Shown here piece after piece: positions 39,001-51,300 of a stretch of DNA of 64,000 bases; position 1 is the first letter of the stretch, and each line of letters opens with the position of its first letter. Position numbers and translations under genes: made by a program. Origin of the DNA: Ampullaceana balthica (Eukaryota; Mollusca; Gastropoda; Lymnaeidae). Under the pieces are notes generated by a model. The model searched no databases and was not told the DNA's origin. It was given only the letters and a program-made list of their open reading frames with translations. Where the stretch lies: the NCBI GenBank assembly GCA_944989445.1, contig CALYLW010001406.1:1-64000 (forward strand), given 5' to 3'.

Positions 39001-40324
39001 TTTCCAACTTTTTTTCGAAATTGGAACTGTTGCATAGCACAGAGGGCTGGGAACCCCTGCGAAGCCTATCTGGCGTTTCCCGTTTATTTTGCAAATATAG
39101 GGCTTAGCACGTGCTAATAAAAAGTCAAACTCACGCCAGTGCTCTCTTAAACATGAATATAACCGAATAAAACCAACTTTTTAAATGTTATTTAAATTGT
39201 GTGAAAAAGTTGTATGTAATAAAATGTCCCTATAAATATATATTTATAAAATCCGCAGGAATTTATAAACCCTCTGGGTGGTGTATATTAAAAAAACAAA
39301 ACAACCTTGAAGTAAGGGAAAAGAACAACATTCGGTTCGCTTATCGCCCTATCTGTATGTCAAAAGTGCAAGACACATTGAAATCGTAGTGTTACCGTTG
39401 TTAAGGGTGAAAGACAGTTACGTTGGTAAAGCTGTCAAGTTGAACTGACACTTTCATTTTATTTAGCATCTAACGTTCTTGCTGTCTTTCCAATAACATA
39501 AGGAAGGGGGTTACTATATACACTGACATGGCTGCACATGTGTTTCAAAGGTTTGTGATTCTTTAATAATGGTTTAAATTTAAGTTTACACAAGGATTTT
39601 CTTATTCAAAGTTGATGTTTCGCGCGTCCCATGCATGGGTTTACCATATATTACGTACACATATTAGGCACTTGTGATTTTCATTTTTTATGTAACAGAC
39701 ACATTCGTATTAGATAATTCAGTTTGGTAATTTTTATGAAGCTAACTTAGTTTACAACATTATTTTATATTTATTTAAATAGTTAGCCTAAGTGCCCATT
39801 TTGATGTAAATAGACATGGTAACATAATCATAATGACGCTTGTAAATAGACTCATTTGAAAAGAGGAGGATTCAAAGCATCATTTTTTCTTCACGTTATC
39901 ATCGAATTGTTGTTAAACCTAATTTCATAAACAATATGTGTACTTGATGTATACCTCTCATTATAATACCTTATAGTACCTTAACATAATAGAAGTTTGC
40001 AGTAATTACAACCAAAGGAATGTCTTTAATGTCAAGGAAGAAAATAGACTCATGGACATATTCAAAGAACTATTAAAGATGAGGTTGTTAAAGCGGCAAT
40101 TTTACTGCTTTCCTTGTTATATCAGCTGCTACTTTGAAGCAAATGCCTTATTTTTAAAAATGTGATTCTGGTGTTGTAGAACGCGTCAACAATATTTTAT
40201 GTCAGCACTGGAAGTGCAAGCAATTTCGCGTCTTTTAGTCAGTATATGAGACTTTTATCTACATCTACTTCACCAAGCTACGTTGGCTTAGCAGAATGAA
40301 AAGCCTTGTTGAGGACGAGAAATA
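39001..40324. other. Spacer without recognised features
   Basis: AT-rich sequence after the array. The open frame at 39201-39389 has no recognisable domain. I see no element ends. Confidence 0.4.
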
Positions 40325-40780
40325 TTGAACAGTTTTTCATAACTCAAATTGGCTCATGGCCTTATCTTTTTTTTGTTGACATCTCGCAGGAGATGAATGG
40401 CATGCAGGGTAACAGCTTGTCAGGGTTTCCCAAAATAATTTTAGGACTTTCTCCAAGAAATTAGTTTTACAGATTGTCCAGCTTTCTATGTCCATATTCC
40501 AAAATGCAAAGTACTCAAGGCTTCGTGCACACAAACGATAGTAATTAAATATATTCATGTTTAGCCACTGCAAGTCTACAGGAAGAATTCGATCACAAGC
40601 TTGCAGTCTTTAAAACATAGAGAAAATTTTGCTGACCCACGACTTCTTTGTCCAAGCTGTTTCTGCCCTGCTCCAATCACTCTGAGGGTCAAATGAAGTT
40701 TTATTGATATCCAGTGAAGTTCTTAACAGAAAACTAAGTTCATGGAGGCGAAAGAAAATGCTTAACTGTCTGCACTATAC
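40325..40780 (-). pseudogene. Unidentified protein relic
   Basis: A continuous minus-strand reading with one internal stop and a final stop near 40337: QLSIFFRLHELSFLLRTSLD, QSDWSRAETAWTKK, then after the stop LQACDRILPVDLQWLNMNIF, NYYRLCARSLEYFAFWNMDI, ESWTICKTNFLEKVLKLFWE and PARCQQKKDKAMSQFEL. The composition (many Trp, Cys, Leu and charged residues, normal codon pattern) looks like real protein rather than chance, so this is probably a decayed gene or transposon ORF. I do not recognise the family. No paired transposon ends were found around it. Confidence 0.45.
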
Positions 40781-40940
40781 AGCCTAAATTTAAAATTAAA
40801 ATTTGAACTTAACTAAAATGCATTGAATGAAAGCAATAAATAATTAGCTTCTTGTTAAAAATTATTTTAAGTACTTTTTTTTCTGTATAAAAATAAAATT
40901 GATGTTTCTAATAGTACATTGTAACTAACATGAACGTCAT

Positions 40941-43043
40941 CTTATTTTATCTTATCTTATCTTATCTTATCTGTTTCAGACGCTACTTCTATACAGAAGA
41001 TTATTGCGTCCTAAGCTTATCTATGGTTTGTGTTTAGTCCTGCATTCTTATTAGAGTTTAAATGTTGATAAAGTGTTGGCTTTCCTGGTTTCTTCAGGCA
41101 ACCCATTCCACGCCCGAATTCCGGACGGGAAGAACGAAAATTTGTATGAGTTTGTTCTTGCATACGGAATAAGAAAGGTGTTTTTATCCTTATGTCTATC
41201 TGAGGGTTGTATTAAGTTATCTTTGTGTTGTGTTTCTAAATTAGAGTTAATTGCTTTATGTATGATTACTACTTTGCTCTTGGTTCTTCTATCCTCTAGT
41301 GTTTCAAGGTTTAATGATTTAACTAATGGTGTTATTCTTGTCAGTTTTGAATATTCTCCAGTAATGAATATGGCAGCTCTTTTTTGGATTTGTCCTAGTT
41401 TATCAATGTTTTCTTTGGTGGATGGGTCCCATACAGAAGATGCATATTCTAGTACAGGTCTCACCAAAGTGAGATAGCATTTTAGTTTTATATCTTTATT
41501 ACATTTGTAAAGGTTTCTTTTTATAAAGCCTAAGGTTTTGTTTGATTTTTTAATAACTTCATTGACATGGGGATTCCATGATAATTTCTCATTTATTATG
41601 ACTCCTAAGTATTTTGCATCTTTAGTTTGGGTTAGTTCCTTTCCATGAATGAAATATTTTGAATTTATTTGTTTCTTTTTCTTTGTTACTCTTAACAGTT
41701 GACACTTTTCTGGGTGGAAACTCATACTCCAGTTAGTTTCCCATTTTATCAATTCATCTAGGTCTTTTTGTAAAATTTTGCTATCTTGTTCTGATTTAAT
41801 TGTTCTATAGATTATACAATCATCAGCAAATAACCTAACCTTTGTTCCTGTTGAGATGTTGTTGGGTAAATCATTTATATATATTAAAAAGAGTAAGGGA
41901 CCTAGCACAGTTCCTTGTGGAACTCCTGAATTAACCTTTATTGGTGCAGATTTAGATACATTAATTATTACAGTTTGCTCCCTGCCCAAAAGGAAGTCTT
42001 GGATCCAGTGATGTAAGGAACCTGAGATTCCAAAGTAGTTAAGTTTTTTAAGTAAACTAAGGTGGTGAACTTTGTCAAATGCTTTTGAGAAGTCTAGTAA
42101 TATTGTATCTATTTGATCATTTTTGTCTAAGCCTTTTGATAGTTCATCTATTAAACCTATTAATTGTGTTTCACAAGAATTGTTTTTTCTAAAGCCGTGT
42201 TGATGTGGGCATAGGGCATTATATTTGTCAAGGTGGTTAACTATTCTACTATATATTATGTGTTCTAGTAATTTACAGGTGATACTAGTAAGTGATACAG
42301 GCCTGTAATTACCAGGGTCTGATTTATCCCCTTTCTTAAAGAGTGGAGTTACGTTAGCTAATTTCCAATCCTGGGGCACTTTACCCTGGTTTAGAGAGGC
42401 TTGAAAGAGAACTACAAGGATTGGGTACAGTTCATTGCTTAGTTCTTTTAATAACCTTGCAGGCAAATCATCTGGGCCAGTAGCTTTGTTTATTTTAAAA
42501 AATTTTTAGGAGTGAATGTATACCTATCTCATCTACAGTTATGTTACCTATTTCCTCCATTTTATTTAAATTTATTAAGACTTCCTTGTCGCCTAAGGCA
42601 GAAAAAGATGCAGCAAAATATGTGTTAAGGATATTAGCTATAGTTTCATTATCATTATAGGTTTTATTATTTGAGCCTTTTAGTGTGGCTATTCCTGAAG
42701 GTTCTATTTTTTTTAGATTTGATAAAGGACCATAAGTTTTTATTGCTATCTTTGGTAATTACATTGTTTATATATTCATTTTGGAGGTTTCGACTAAGTT
42801 TTGTGTCAAGTGTTTAATCTTTGAGAATTTTTGTGTATCCTATATGAATAGGTAGCTTTATATTTCTTAAATAATTTCTCTTTTTGTTTGCATAGCTTTT
42901 CAATCTAGAATTGAACCAGCATTTGTTAATTTTATTTGATATTAGTTTTGTTGGAACATTCTCATCCATTATAGTTTTTAGATTTGTTTTTATATCTTTC
43001 CAAATTTCTTCTACTGGGCTATTTGTGTTAAATTTGCTTAGGA
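40941..43043 (-). mobile_element. LINE A copy 2, longest copy
   Basis: On the minus strand, the 3' tail of ATAAG units lies at about 40941-40972, followed by the LINE A end block (GACGCTACTTCTATACAGAAG in complement). The element continues up to about 43043, where it stops in the linker between endonuclease and RT. Readable linker pieces are INKCWFNSRLKSYANKK, ATLKGSNNKTYNDNETIANI and LNTYFAASFSALGDKEVL. No endonuclease is present, so it is 5'-truncated. Its 5' edge abuts LINE B. Confidence 0.93.
41051..42510 (-). CDS. LINE A reverse transcriptase (nearly full RT domain)
   Basis: About 486 codons in one frame. Landmarks in order: KINKATGPDDLPARLLKEL (start of RT), VPQDWKLANVTPLFKKGDKS, NYRPVSLTSITCKLLEH, HQHGFRKNNSCETQL, TILLDFSKAFDKVHH (catalytic Asp), GVPQGTVLGPLLFLIYIND, LFADDCIIYR (catalytic Asp pair), [37 protein letters not shown] and [13 protein letters not shown]. 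All core RT motifs are present without breaks. A one-base shift near 42507 separates it from the upstream linker, and the last residues differ from copy 1 because the stop comes a little earlier. Without an endonuclease or ORF1 the element cannot act alone. Confidence 0.93.
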
Positions 43044-45405
43044 AAGTTTGTCTCCAAACTTAATATTCGCATTCAGCCCAAAAGATGGCCACAGGGGAGG
43101 AAAACTCTAAAACGACTAAACATCACAAAGCTAAACTGTGCAAGTACCGAACAATCTCTTCAGAATGTCTTGGGGGACAAACTGAGATCTACCACACTGA
43201 ACAATACGAACATTGAGACTGTTTGGACGAATTTTTAGAGATCTAATCTACAGCATATCCTCTCAAATCCTTGAACCCGCGACTAGAAAGCACCAAGAAT
43301 GGTTCGATGACAAGTGTGATCAGATCAAGTAAATGTTGGCAGAGAAACACAAACTCCACAAAACACACCTCAGCAATCCCTGGTCTTCATCCGTAACAGA
43401 ATCATATAATAGCATACGCCGCATCATACAACAAAAACTTCGCTGGATGCGAGACTCATGGCTAAACAAGAAAGCTGATGAGATTCAACAATATGCAGAC
43501 AGGCATGATATCAAGAGTTTTTACAACACCATTAAGGTATTGTACGGACCCACAACGTCTAATTCATCCCCGCTTCTCAGTGGACGACCCGCCTACAATT
43601 CTTAAGACGCAAAGAGCTGTACATCTTCTGTCATGTGGAAAGGCTCCTGGATCATACTCAATTCCAGCTGAAATATTCAAAGAAGGCGGCATGGTTCTAC
43701 TGGAAAGGCTGCATGAAATCTTCCTAATGATGTGGCAGTAAGAAGCTATCCCTCCAGGACTTTAAAGATGCCTATATTGTCCACTTGTACAAGTGAAAAG
43801 GGAACCGACAAGCCTGCGATAATCATAGTGGAATTTTCACTGCGATCAATTGCAGGAAAAATACTCGTCAGAATTCTCCTAAATCGCCTAAATGCACACC
43901 TGGATCATGGTCTTTTACCAGAAAGCTAATGTGGTTCCCGGAAAGAACGTGGGACCATCGATATGATCTTTGCTACAAGGCAATTGCAGGAAAAGTGTCA
44001 AGAGCAGAATATGGACATATTTCCATTTATATAGACCTGACAAAAGCCTTCGACACAGTCTGCAGAGAGGGTCTAAGGAGGATTATGGCCAAGTATGGGT
44101 GTCCAAATAAGTATATAGCCATTGTGAGGCAATTTCATGATTGCATGCATGCTCGAGTCAAGGACAATGGAGAGGCTTCCCTGTCACAAATGGCGTTAAG
44201 CAAGGCTGTGTTCTGCCCCCTACATTGTTTAGCCTCATGTTCTCAGCCATGCTTACAGAGGCCTTCAGGAATAGCAATGAAGGACTGGACATTAGGTTGT
44301 TTGTTCAACCTCAGGAGGCTTAAAGCAAAAACAAAGGTCAAATCAGACAGCATCCTGGACCTGCTATTTGCTGATGACTGTGCGCTTAACGTGGGCTCTG
44401 AAGCACAACTTAAGCGTTGATAAAGTTTTCCAGTGCGAGCTCTAGCTTTGGACTCACCATCAGCACAAAGAAGACAGAAGTTCTTTACCTAACCCTAACC
44501 CGACCCCAGGTAAATCCTATACTGAGCCTAATATAATCATCAACCGCAACAAAATCAACACAGTGAGCCGCTTTACTTACCTTGGCAGCACACTGTCCCA
44601 GAAGGCCAATAACGCGAGAATCTCCAAGACCAGCGCAGCATTTGGCAGATCGCATGACAGTGTCTGGAACAGAAGGGGAATCAGCACCCAAACAAAGCTA
44701 AAAGTATACAGAGCTGTAGTGCTCTTCACCTTGCTATATGCACGCGAAACTTGGACCGTATACCAACGCCATGCGAGGTTGCTGAACAACTTCAACACCA
44801 AAAGCCTAAGAAAAGTTATCAATATAAAATGGCAGGAAAAAGTTCCAGACACCGAAGTATTAGCCAGGTCAGGACTACGCAGCATCCACACTAGCCTCAT
44901 TCAGAGCCAACTAAGCTGGGCGGGGTATGTAGTGCGCATGCTTGACCATTGCCTCCCCAAGAGGCTCTTCTATGGTGAGCTTAGTGCAGGGCATAGATCA
45001 CGCGGAGGTCCAAGTAAGAGATACAAGGATGCGCTTAAAACTGCTCTAAAGGTCTTTGACATTGGACATGACTCCTGGGAAGCAGCAGCTAGTAACCGAG
45101 CCCACTGGCGCTCTACGATATGGAATGGCGCAGCTGTCTGTGAGGCTAATAGACAACAGGCTCGCAAGACAACACGTCAAGCCAGGAAGGACCGTATCCA
45201 AAACCCTCCTGAAGGGATCCCATCCCCCTCTTGTCCGTCATGCGTACGCCAGTTTTGTGCTAGAATAGGCCCAGAGAACACACATGGTGGCCTAGCACAG
45301 GTCAAATACAAATATGATGAGAGTGGTCATCGTCGACTACGACGGACGAACAACTCGCTGAATAAGTTTATCGATATTATATACACAATTCAGGAGGAAA
45401 TCTGA
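43044..45405 (+). mobile_element. LINE B, a second non-LTR retrotransposon family (decayed)
   Basis: Plus-strand LINE of a different lineage from LINE A, reading from the endonuclease-RT linker to the C-terminus and broken into about six frames. The 5' end abuts LINE A copy 2. No ATAAG tail is seen; a MITE begins 17 bases after the last stop. Protein landmarks are listed in the companion entry. This type of element is common in molluscs and flatworms (family knowledge). The clade is not assigned. Confidence 0.9.
43044..45405 (+). pseudogene. LINE B reverse transcriptase relic with C-terminal Cys motif
   Basis: Pieces in order: KFVSKLNIRIQPKRWPQGRK (43045), LAEKHKLHKTHLSNPWSS (43336), LRWMRDSWLNKKADEIQQYA (43438), SCGKAPGSYSIPAEIFKEGG (43630), SIAGKILVRILLNRLNAHLD (43848), IDLTKAFDTVCREGLRRIMA (44030, first catalytic Asp), GVKQGCVLPPTLFSLMFSAM (44190), LLFADDCALNVGSEAQL (44368, catalytic Asp pair), FTYLGSTLSQKANNARISK (44570), ETWTVYQRHARLLNNFN (44738), LFYGELSAGHRSRGG (44968) and finally CPSCVRQFCARI with a nearby His, a zinc-finger-like tail. 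The last 280 codons (44563-45405) are unbroken. Earlier parts need several frameshifts and contain stops. Inactive. Confidence 0.9.
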
Positions 45406-45421
45406 AAAAAGCAACAACAAA

Positions 45422-45840
45422 GGGGTTGTCCATACATGACGTCACTCAACTAGGGGGGGAGGGGGGTCACACATTTGTGACGATGTGTAACGAGGTGGAG
45501 GGGGCGTTTAAGAAATGTGACGTCACATCAAAACGCACAACTTTAAATAAAAGTTCCACTTAAATATTTGATTGCTTACAATTTATTTAATGACGTTTTA
45601 CATGGCTTCAAGCGAGTTACGATATTAGACTGCATTACACTAAATACATACTTAAATGACAAAAAGTGATTGGAAACATGCTCATTTTCAAATAAAAAAT
45701 ACGACATTAATGGAGGCGGGGGGGGGGACTTTATGACGTCATATTGGAGGGGGTCTAAGTTTTTTGACAACATGTGACGATTGGAGGAGGGGGGCTGAAA
45801 AATCGGCAAAAATTGCATGATGTCATTTATGGACTGCCCC
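45422..45840. mobile_element. MITE carrying three CRE palindromes
   Basis: Inverted ends GGGGTTGTCCATACATGACG and ATGTCATTTATGGACTGCCCC (first 20 used) mark a 419-bp non-coding element related in style to 25654-25896. Inside are three exact TGACGTCA palindromes at 45437-45444, 45518-45525 and 45734-45741, the CREB/ATF binding sequence. It ends about 740 bases upstream of the first gene 2 exon I can place. Any regulatory effect is inference. Confidence 0.8.
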
Positions 45841-45964
45841 AAAATTAAGAAACATATCAACAACGGCAGCAACAAAACCGTCCTCTGTAAACAAACAGTA
45901 AAAACATACAATTTCTTTTTTTAAACTTAGCTGTAATGTAATTTGCACAAGACAGTAATAACAC

Positions 45965-46112
45965 ATTCCTGAAGAAACCAGGAAAGCCAACACTTTATCA
46001 ACATTTAAAACTCTAATAAGAATGCAGGACTAAACACAAACCATAGATAAGCGTAGGACGCAATAATCTTCTGTATAGAAGGAGCGTCTGAAACAGATAA
46101 GATAAGATAATA
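45965..46112 (+). mobile_element. LINE A 3'-end fragment upstream of gene 2
   Basis: Begins CCTGAAGAAACCAGGAAAGC, matching the end of the LINE A ORF, then AGGACTAAACACAAACCATA, GCAATAATCTTCTGTATAG and an ATAAG tail. Its end lies about 470 bases before the first placed gene 2 exon, so it could lie in the promoter or the first intron. Confidence 0.92.
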
Positions 46113-46579
46113 CCGGAAGGATGGGCTAAGAGGGGAATTTGTGCCAAAAGTGATTGGTGCAAGTTTATGGGGAGAAGACAGCCAATGAAAACGTGTCTTT
46201 CAGGCGATGTGGGGTCACGGGTGACTGCACTCTTGCTTGCGTTTTATATAAAATCAATAATCCGAGAGCCAACGTACCAACTTTTTTTTTATTGAAAAGA
46301 CACAAGACTCTATATAAACACAAATTACCATTTAAAAAAAACAAATTTTGCTTAGGATACTTAAAATATTATCACACATTCGTTTATGTATTGTGTCCAT
46401 TTCCACTTGCTGACATACATTGTTTCAATACAATTCTTTCTACCCAACCAGTTTTCAATCTCAGCCCTATATTACCACAATAAGGATAGATTTCTAAAGA
46501 CTTACATGAAAACAATACATTTTAATGACTTGTATGGACTAAATAATATCTGATTTGTTCCATTCTTCAAACTGCTCAG

Positions 46580-48344
46580 ATTAGATGAAGATTTCATACA
46601 GTTTTCAATTAATGGAGAGCGACATGTTGGTGAGTGGATTCATAATTAAGGCACATTAAGCCCATGCCCATTGAATATCTGTAATATATTTATCCTTGTC
46701 ACTGACTGACTAATTCACTCGATCAATAAGAGTCTCTGGAGGCCTCAATAACTCATAACTATTTATTATAATGGCTCCCCCACTCTTTTATTTAATTTAA
46801 TGGGTCCTTAACGTCACTTCATTTTGTCCCCAAGTGTATGACAAATACCTGGCCACCACGTCACTCAATGAGTACATCAGAGATGTGGCCGGGCTCAAGG
46901 GCACCAAGGTCATGTGTAAGGAGGCCGGATGTGGCTGCTGTGCCGTGACTGTGACTTACGCCCCTGGAGGGGACAAGCTGGAGACCATGAGCATCAACTC
47001 GGTAGGTATCTAGGGGCCAAGAGCATCAACTCTATACTCTATATGAGGGTTGTATTAAATTATCTTTGTGTTGTATTACCAACTTAGAATTAATTGCCTT
47101 ATGTATTATTATTACTTTGCCTTTTGTTCTTCTATTCTTTAGTGTTTTTAGGTTTAATGCTTTAAATAAAAGGTATTAATAGAGAATAAAAATTCAAGAC
47201 TAGACATCAAACATGGGTAAGAATAGGACTCTGTGATCTTATGTACTGAAGAGCATATGTGAAAGATAAGATAAGATAAGATAAGATCTGTGATAAACTT
47301 GTACAACAAGTGGATACCTTTCATTAATCATTAAAGAAAATGTGGACAGTATGATATTATATGTATTAAAGGTTTAAAGTATTGAAACCCAGCTGGTTTA
47401 AGGTTCTATGTAAGAGAACATGCATAATGATGCATCATATAGAATGGGACTGCAATAAAGCTAAAAATTTATTGTTTTCATTGCACAATTTGTTTGTGTA
47501 TTTTGTATTTCATAATGATGCATAATGACTCAGGTGGCAAAAAATCTCTTTACTCATCAATTGACAACCTGTGGATCATTATACACATTATTTAAACACT
47601 ATTTCTATTATTAAATGCCCTAATTTCAAAATTCTATTACATAAGTCAGTGTCACTAGTACTAGTGATTTGTAAATTACTTCATTTCCCCAACAGTGTCT
47701 TTGTATTTTATTGAAATTTATCCAATCAACATGACCGTTATATTATGTCTCCAGTGCACGTGTCCCCTGTACAGTGCAGATGGCTGGCAGATCACCACTG
47801 TTGAAGGAATAGGAAATCAAAAAGATGGATTCCACCCCATCCAGGAGAGGATAGCACAGTACAATGGTACACAGTGTGGATACTGTACACCTGGATTTGT
47901 CATGTCTATGTATGGGTAAGTCATGTCTATGTATGGGTAAGTCATGCCTATGTATGGGTAGGTCTCTTGCATGTCTTCAGCATAATCAGTTTAAATACAA
48001 CATTTGGTCATATCAACTAGCGTTTGTTTGATATATTCTTGCTTAAAAGTTCATTAATTATTGCTTGTATAGATTTCATGTAGATATTATCTAGATTTCA
48101 TGTAGATATCTAGATTTTTAAACATCTGATTGACTATTTCTTCTAATGAATGAAACCAAAGTATTTCCTTGAACCTGTCCTTCTCAGCTTGCTGCACCAA
48201 CAGCCCCAGCCCACACAACAAGAGATTGAGGACTCATTTGATGGTCATGTCTGTAGATGTACAGGTTACAGGTCCATCTTGGATGCCATGAAATCATTTG
48301 CTACAGACTCAACCAATCCTGGGGCAAAGTGTATTGACATTGAG
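46580..48344 (+). CDS. Gene 2 exons 1-4: two 2Fe-2S domains
   Basis: Exon 1 (tentative) reads [16 protein letters not shown], a FxxNG-type start. Exon 2 reads [39 protein letters not shown]; with INSC at the exon 2/3 junction this supplies the four cysteines of the plant-type cluster (C-x4-C-x2-C...C). Exon 3 has [20 protein letters not shown] and [17 protein letters not shown], and exon 4 has [20 protein letters not shown], which together give the C-x2-C...C-x1-C second cluster. Phases are 1, 0, 2 and 0. The donors of exons 2, 3 and 4 all show nearby duplicated copies of the exon end. Exon 1 begins after a plausible acceptor (CTGCTCAG). No in-frame ATG lies between it and the preceding stop, so translation must begin in an upstream exon. 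Confidence 0.85.
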
Positions 48345-51300
48345 GTAATTCAGAAATATTCCTATAGGCCTTCCACACATAGATTAACTGTATTGACATT
48401 GAGGTAATTTAGGTTCATTGATAAAGACTTGCCTTTCTCAAATGCAAATTGTAATCATTGTAAAGACATTAGATTTGGAGCTACAGACTCAACAATCCCT
48501 AGGGCAAAGTCTATTCACTTGAGGAGGTAATTTAGAGTCATTGGTATTGACTCGGATGTTTCTGAAACAAAATTTAATAAACAAATCATTGAATTCTTTT
48601 TGTATATAATTCTAAAAACCAGTTTATGACTTGATAATCAACTAAAAATGTCCCAAAGTTTATTTTTCTGATTATTTTGTTACTTTATTTAAACATTCAG
48701 GGTATTTTGTCTGTGTAAAGTAGAATTTCTATAGATATGCATTTGAAAAATAATAATCATTGTGATGATTTTTTTTCTCAATGAATGTTTTTTAAAAATC
48801 AGTAAATTTCTACAATTTCTTCATGATATACTCCAAACCCAGGATCTGAGTAAACATCTTTGTCCCAAGACAGGAGAATTGTGCCAAGGGAAGGAATCAG
48901 GTGAAAAGTGTTCCACACATGCCAATCATCCTCTTAATCTTGACCTAATAAACAGCAGATGGTGTCGTCCACTTGACCTTCAACAACTTGGAATTCTAAT
49001 TTCATCCAATAAAAATCTCAAAACAAAACTTTTGTTTGGCAACACATCATCAGGTTAGTTAGCACATCATCATGTTAGTTGTGATTGTATGCAACACATC
49101 ATCAGGTTAGTTAGCACATCATCAGGTTAGTTGTCATTGTACCTGTGAGTTTCAACAGGCCCATACATCAATTGGTTTTGAAGTACATCAATTGTTTAGC
49201 TTTTTATTAGGATAAAAAAAAAGAAGATTCAGATACAATTGCATTAACTTAAATATTAAATGAGATGGATGCTTTTGTTTAGAAAATCATCACTGATAGC
49301 CCAAAATCACTGGTAGAGGTTTGCATGGCTTCATCCACTTCTTCTTCTTCTTCGTTCTCAATTTGAGTATTGCGTGCCGACGAGTTTTGCGCCAATTGGC
49401 CCGTGGTCTCCGACTTCAGCCTGCTGTTTTTTCTGGATGTGCTTCCATAGCCTTTGGTCAGCCAAGACCATCTGCAGCGTTCACATGCCACGGCTATAAG
49501 GGTTCCACGCATTACCCAGCTGCCTTTTATTTTCCCTAACTATGCGTTAGGTACCCACTCGAAGCTGGGTGGACTCGGGGACGCCCTAGGCCCCGGGAAC
49601 AAATCCATGGCTTCCCATGGATTCGAACCCATGACCATCGGTACGCCAGTCGAGCGCGCTACCACTCGACCACCGTATCCCCTTCTTCATCCACTAAATT
49701 CTTTCAAAATTATAGATGGCTTTTTGTCTCAATAATAATATATTAACTTCTGGCTGATGAAAACTTGTTTGCTTAGATAGACCTATGCCAATTTGAAAAA
49801 AGTAACTATAATAAAAACAGAACCAATGAAAAATTATAACAGTAACAATGACAAATATTAGAATTAAAACATCAAGTTATCCAAATAAATTTTTAGCTAC
49901 TAGAAAATGAGTTACATTTTACTGTAAAAAAGGAATTCATAGCATTGAAAGATTTAAGGAATATGAAATTTAAAATAAAAAAAATACACAACTTTTCCCG
50001 ATTGTTGACCACACAGGAATTTTCAAGAATGAAGGACCATTTGATTTATACATTGACCTCCATGGAGTTAAAGAGCTTTACCAGTTTACCGTAAGTGTTG
50101 AAATTGATTATTTGTAATGTAACAATGATTAGGAATTTATTTTATCCTTGTTAATATTATTATTTCTTACAAGGACACAATTGAAAACGTTTCTTAAATT
50201 GAACATTGAACCTCACCAGGAAAACTCAAATAGTGTGACCTTTGGAGCCAACACTACACTTACCAAGTTCAAGGACAAACTGAAAGAATTGCAGACCAAA
50301 TCTGGATTTACTTACTGTGCAAGAGTTGTGCGACATCTCAAGGTGCTGGCAAGTGTTCTGGTCAGAAATGTAAGTGAATTATCAACCATGAAAAATAAAG
50401 TAGTGTAAAAAAATCTTTCAGATCTAGATTCAAGATATGAATATTCATCATTTGTATGGGATCCATCCATGATTTGTTTTTATTTTGTGTGGATGTCATT
50501 AAAACTAATGATGGAGTTGAGTCTTAATATTTTATGTTAAAACAGGCTGGGTGTATAGCTGGAAATTTAATGATGAAGAAAAATCATTCTGAATTCCCAT
50601 CCGATTTATTTACCATGATGGAAGCCATTGGTGCATCAGTAGGTATTTATGGTGAGTGATAAACTTTAGAATTATTGGGATTTTTTAAATTTTCCAGTGA
50701 ATTTATTAAAAGAGCAGATATTTAATTTATTCTTTAATTAACTGATTTAATAATTAAATCGGCTATTTAAAACCAAAAAAATTTAGTTTAAGAAATTTTT
50801 GTAAATATTGGAGGAAGTTTGAATGGGTTGTTGAGTAATATATTTTGATTTTTACCTTGATATAATGAAAACAGAAATGAATTAAAAGTTTTAAGTTTTT
50901 AAAATGTATTTTAAAGATCCTGCCATAGTTACCACAACCAAGCACAGCCTTATGGACTTCCTTTGTCATATCAGTATGGCTGGTAAAGTTTTAGTCTTTC
51001 TTGAGATGCCTAAATTGGATGTGTCTGATTTTTTTCGCTCCTTCAAAATAACACCCAGATGGCAGGTGTGGAGATAATTTACTTCACAAAACATACATTG
51101 TTATCATTGACCCGTGTTTATTATTTTCAAAGTTTTTTTTGTTGCATTATTAGATTAATGTAAAAATTCTTTATTATTTTATAGGTCTAGCTCTATCAAT
51201 CTTACTTACCACCCTGATTATTAAAGAAAGAGCCATTAAAAATTAAATTAGGATTTTAAAAAAATTTTAATCAAAATTTAATCAGGATTTTTTTGTTTTG

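Noticed and set aside
39201..39389. 62-codon ORF after the large array
   Set aside because: Lys/Asn/Ile-rich chance frame in AT-rich DNA with no domain or context.
44485..45268. Small ORFs opposite or within LINE B
   Set aside because: Alternate frames of the reverse transcriptase C-terminal part.
46154..46483. 109-codon ORF upstream of gene 2 as its start exon
   Set aside because: No XDH/AO N-terminal likeness and no donor with the right phase. It lies just after a LINE A fragment and is probably chance.
47916..47961. Use of the second or third exon 3 donor as a coding extension
   Set aside because: Reading past the first donor gives an immediate TAA, so these cannot extend the protein.
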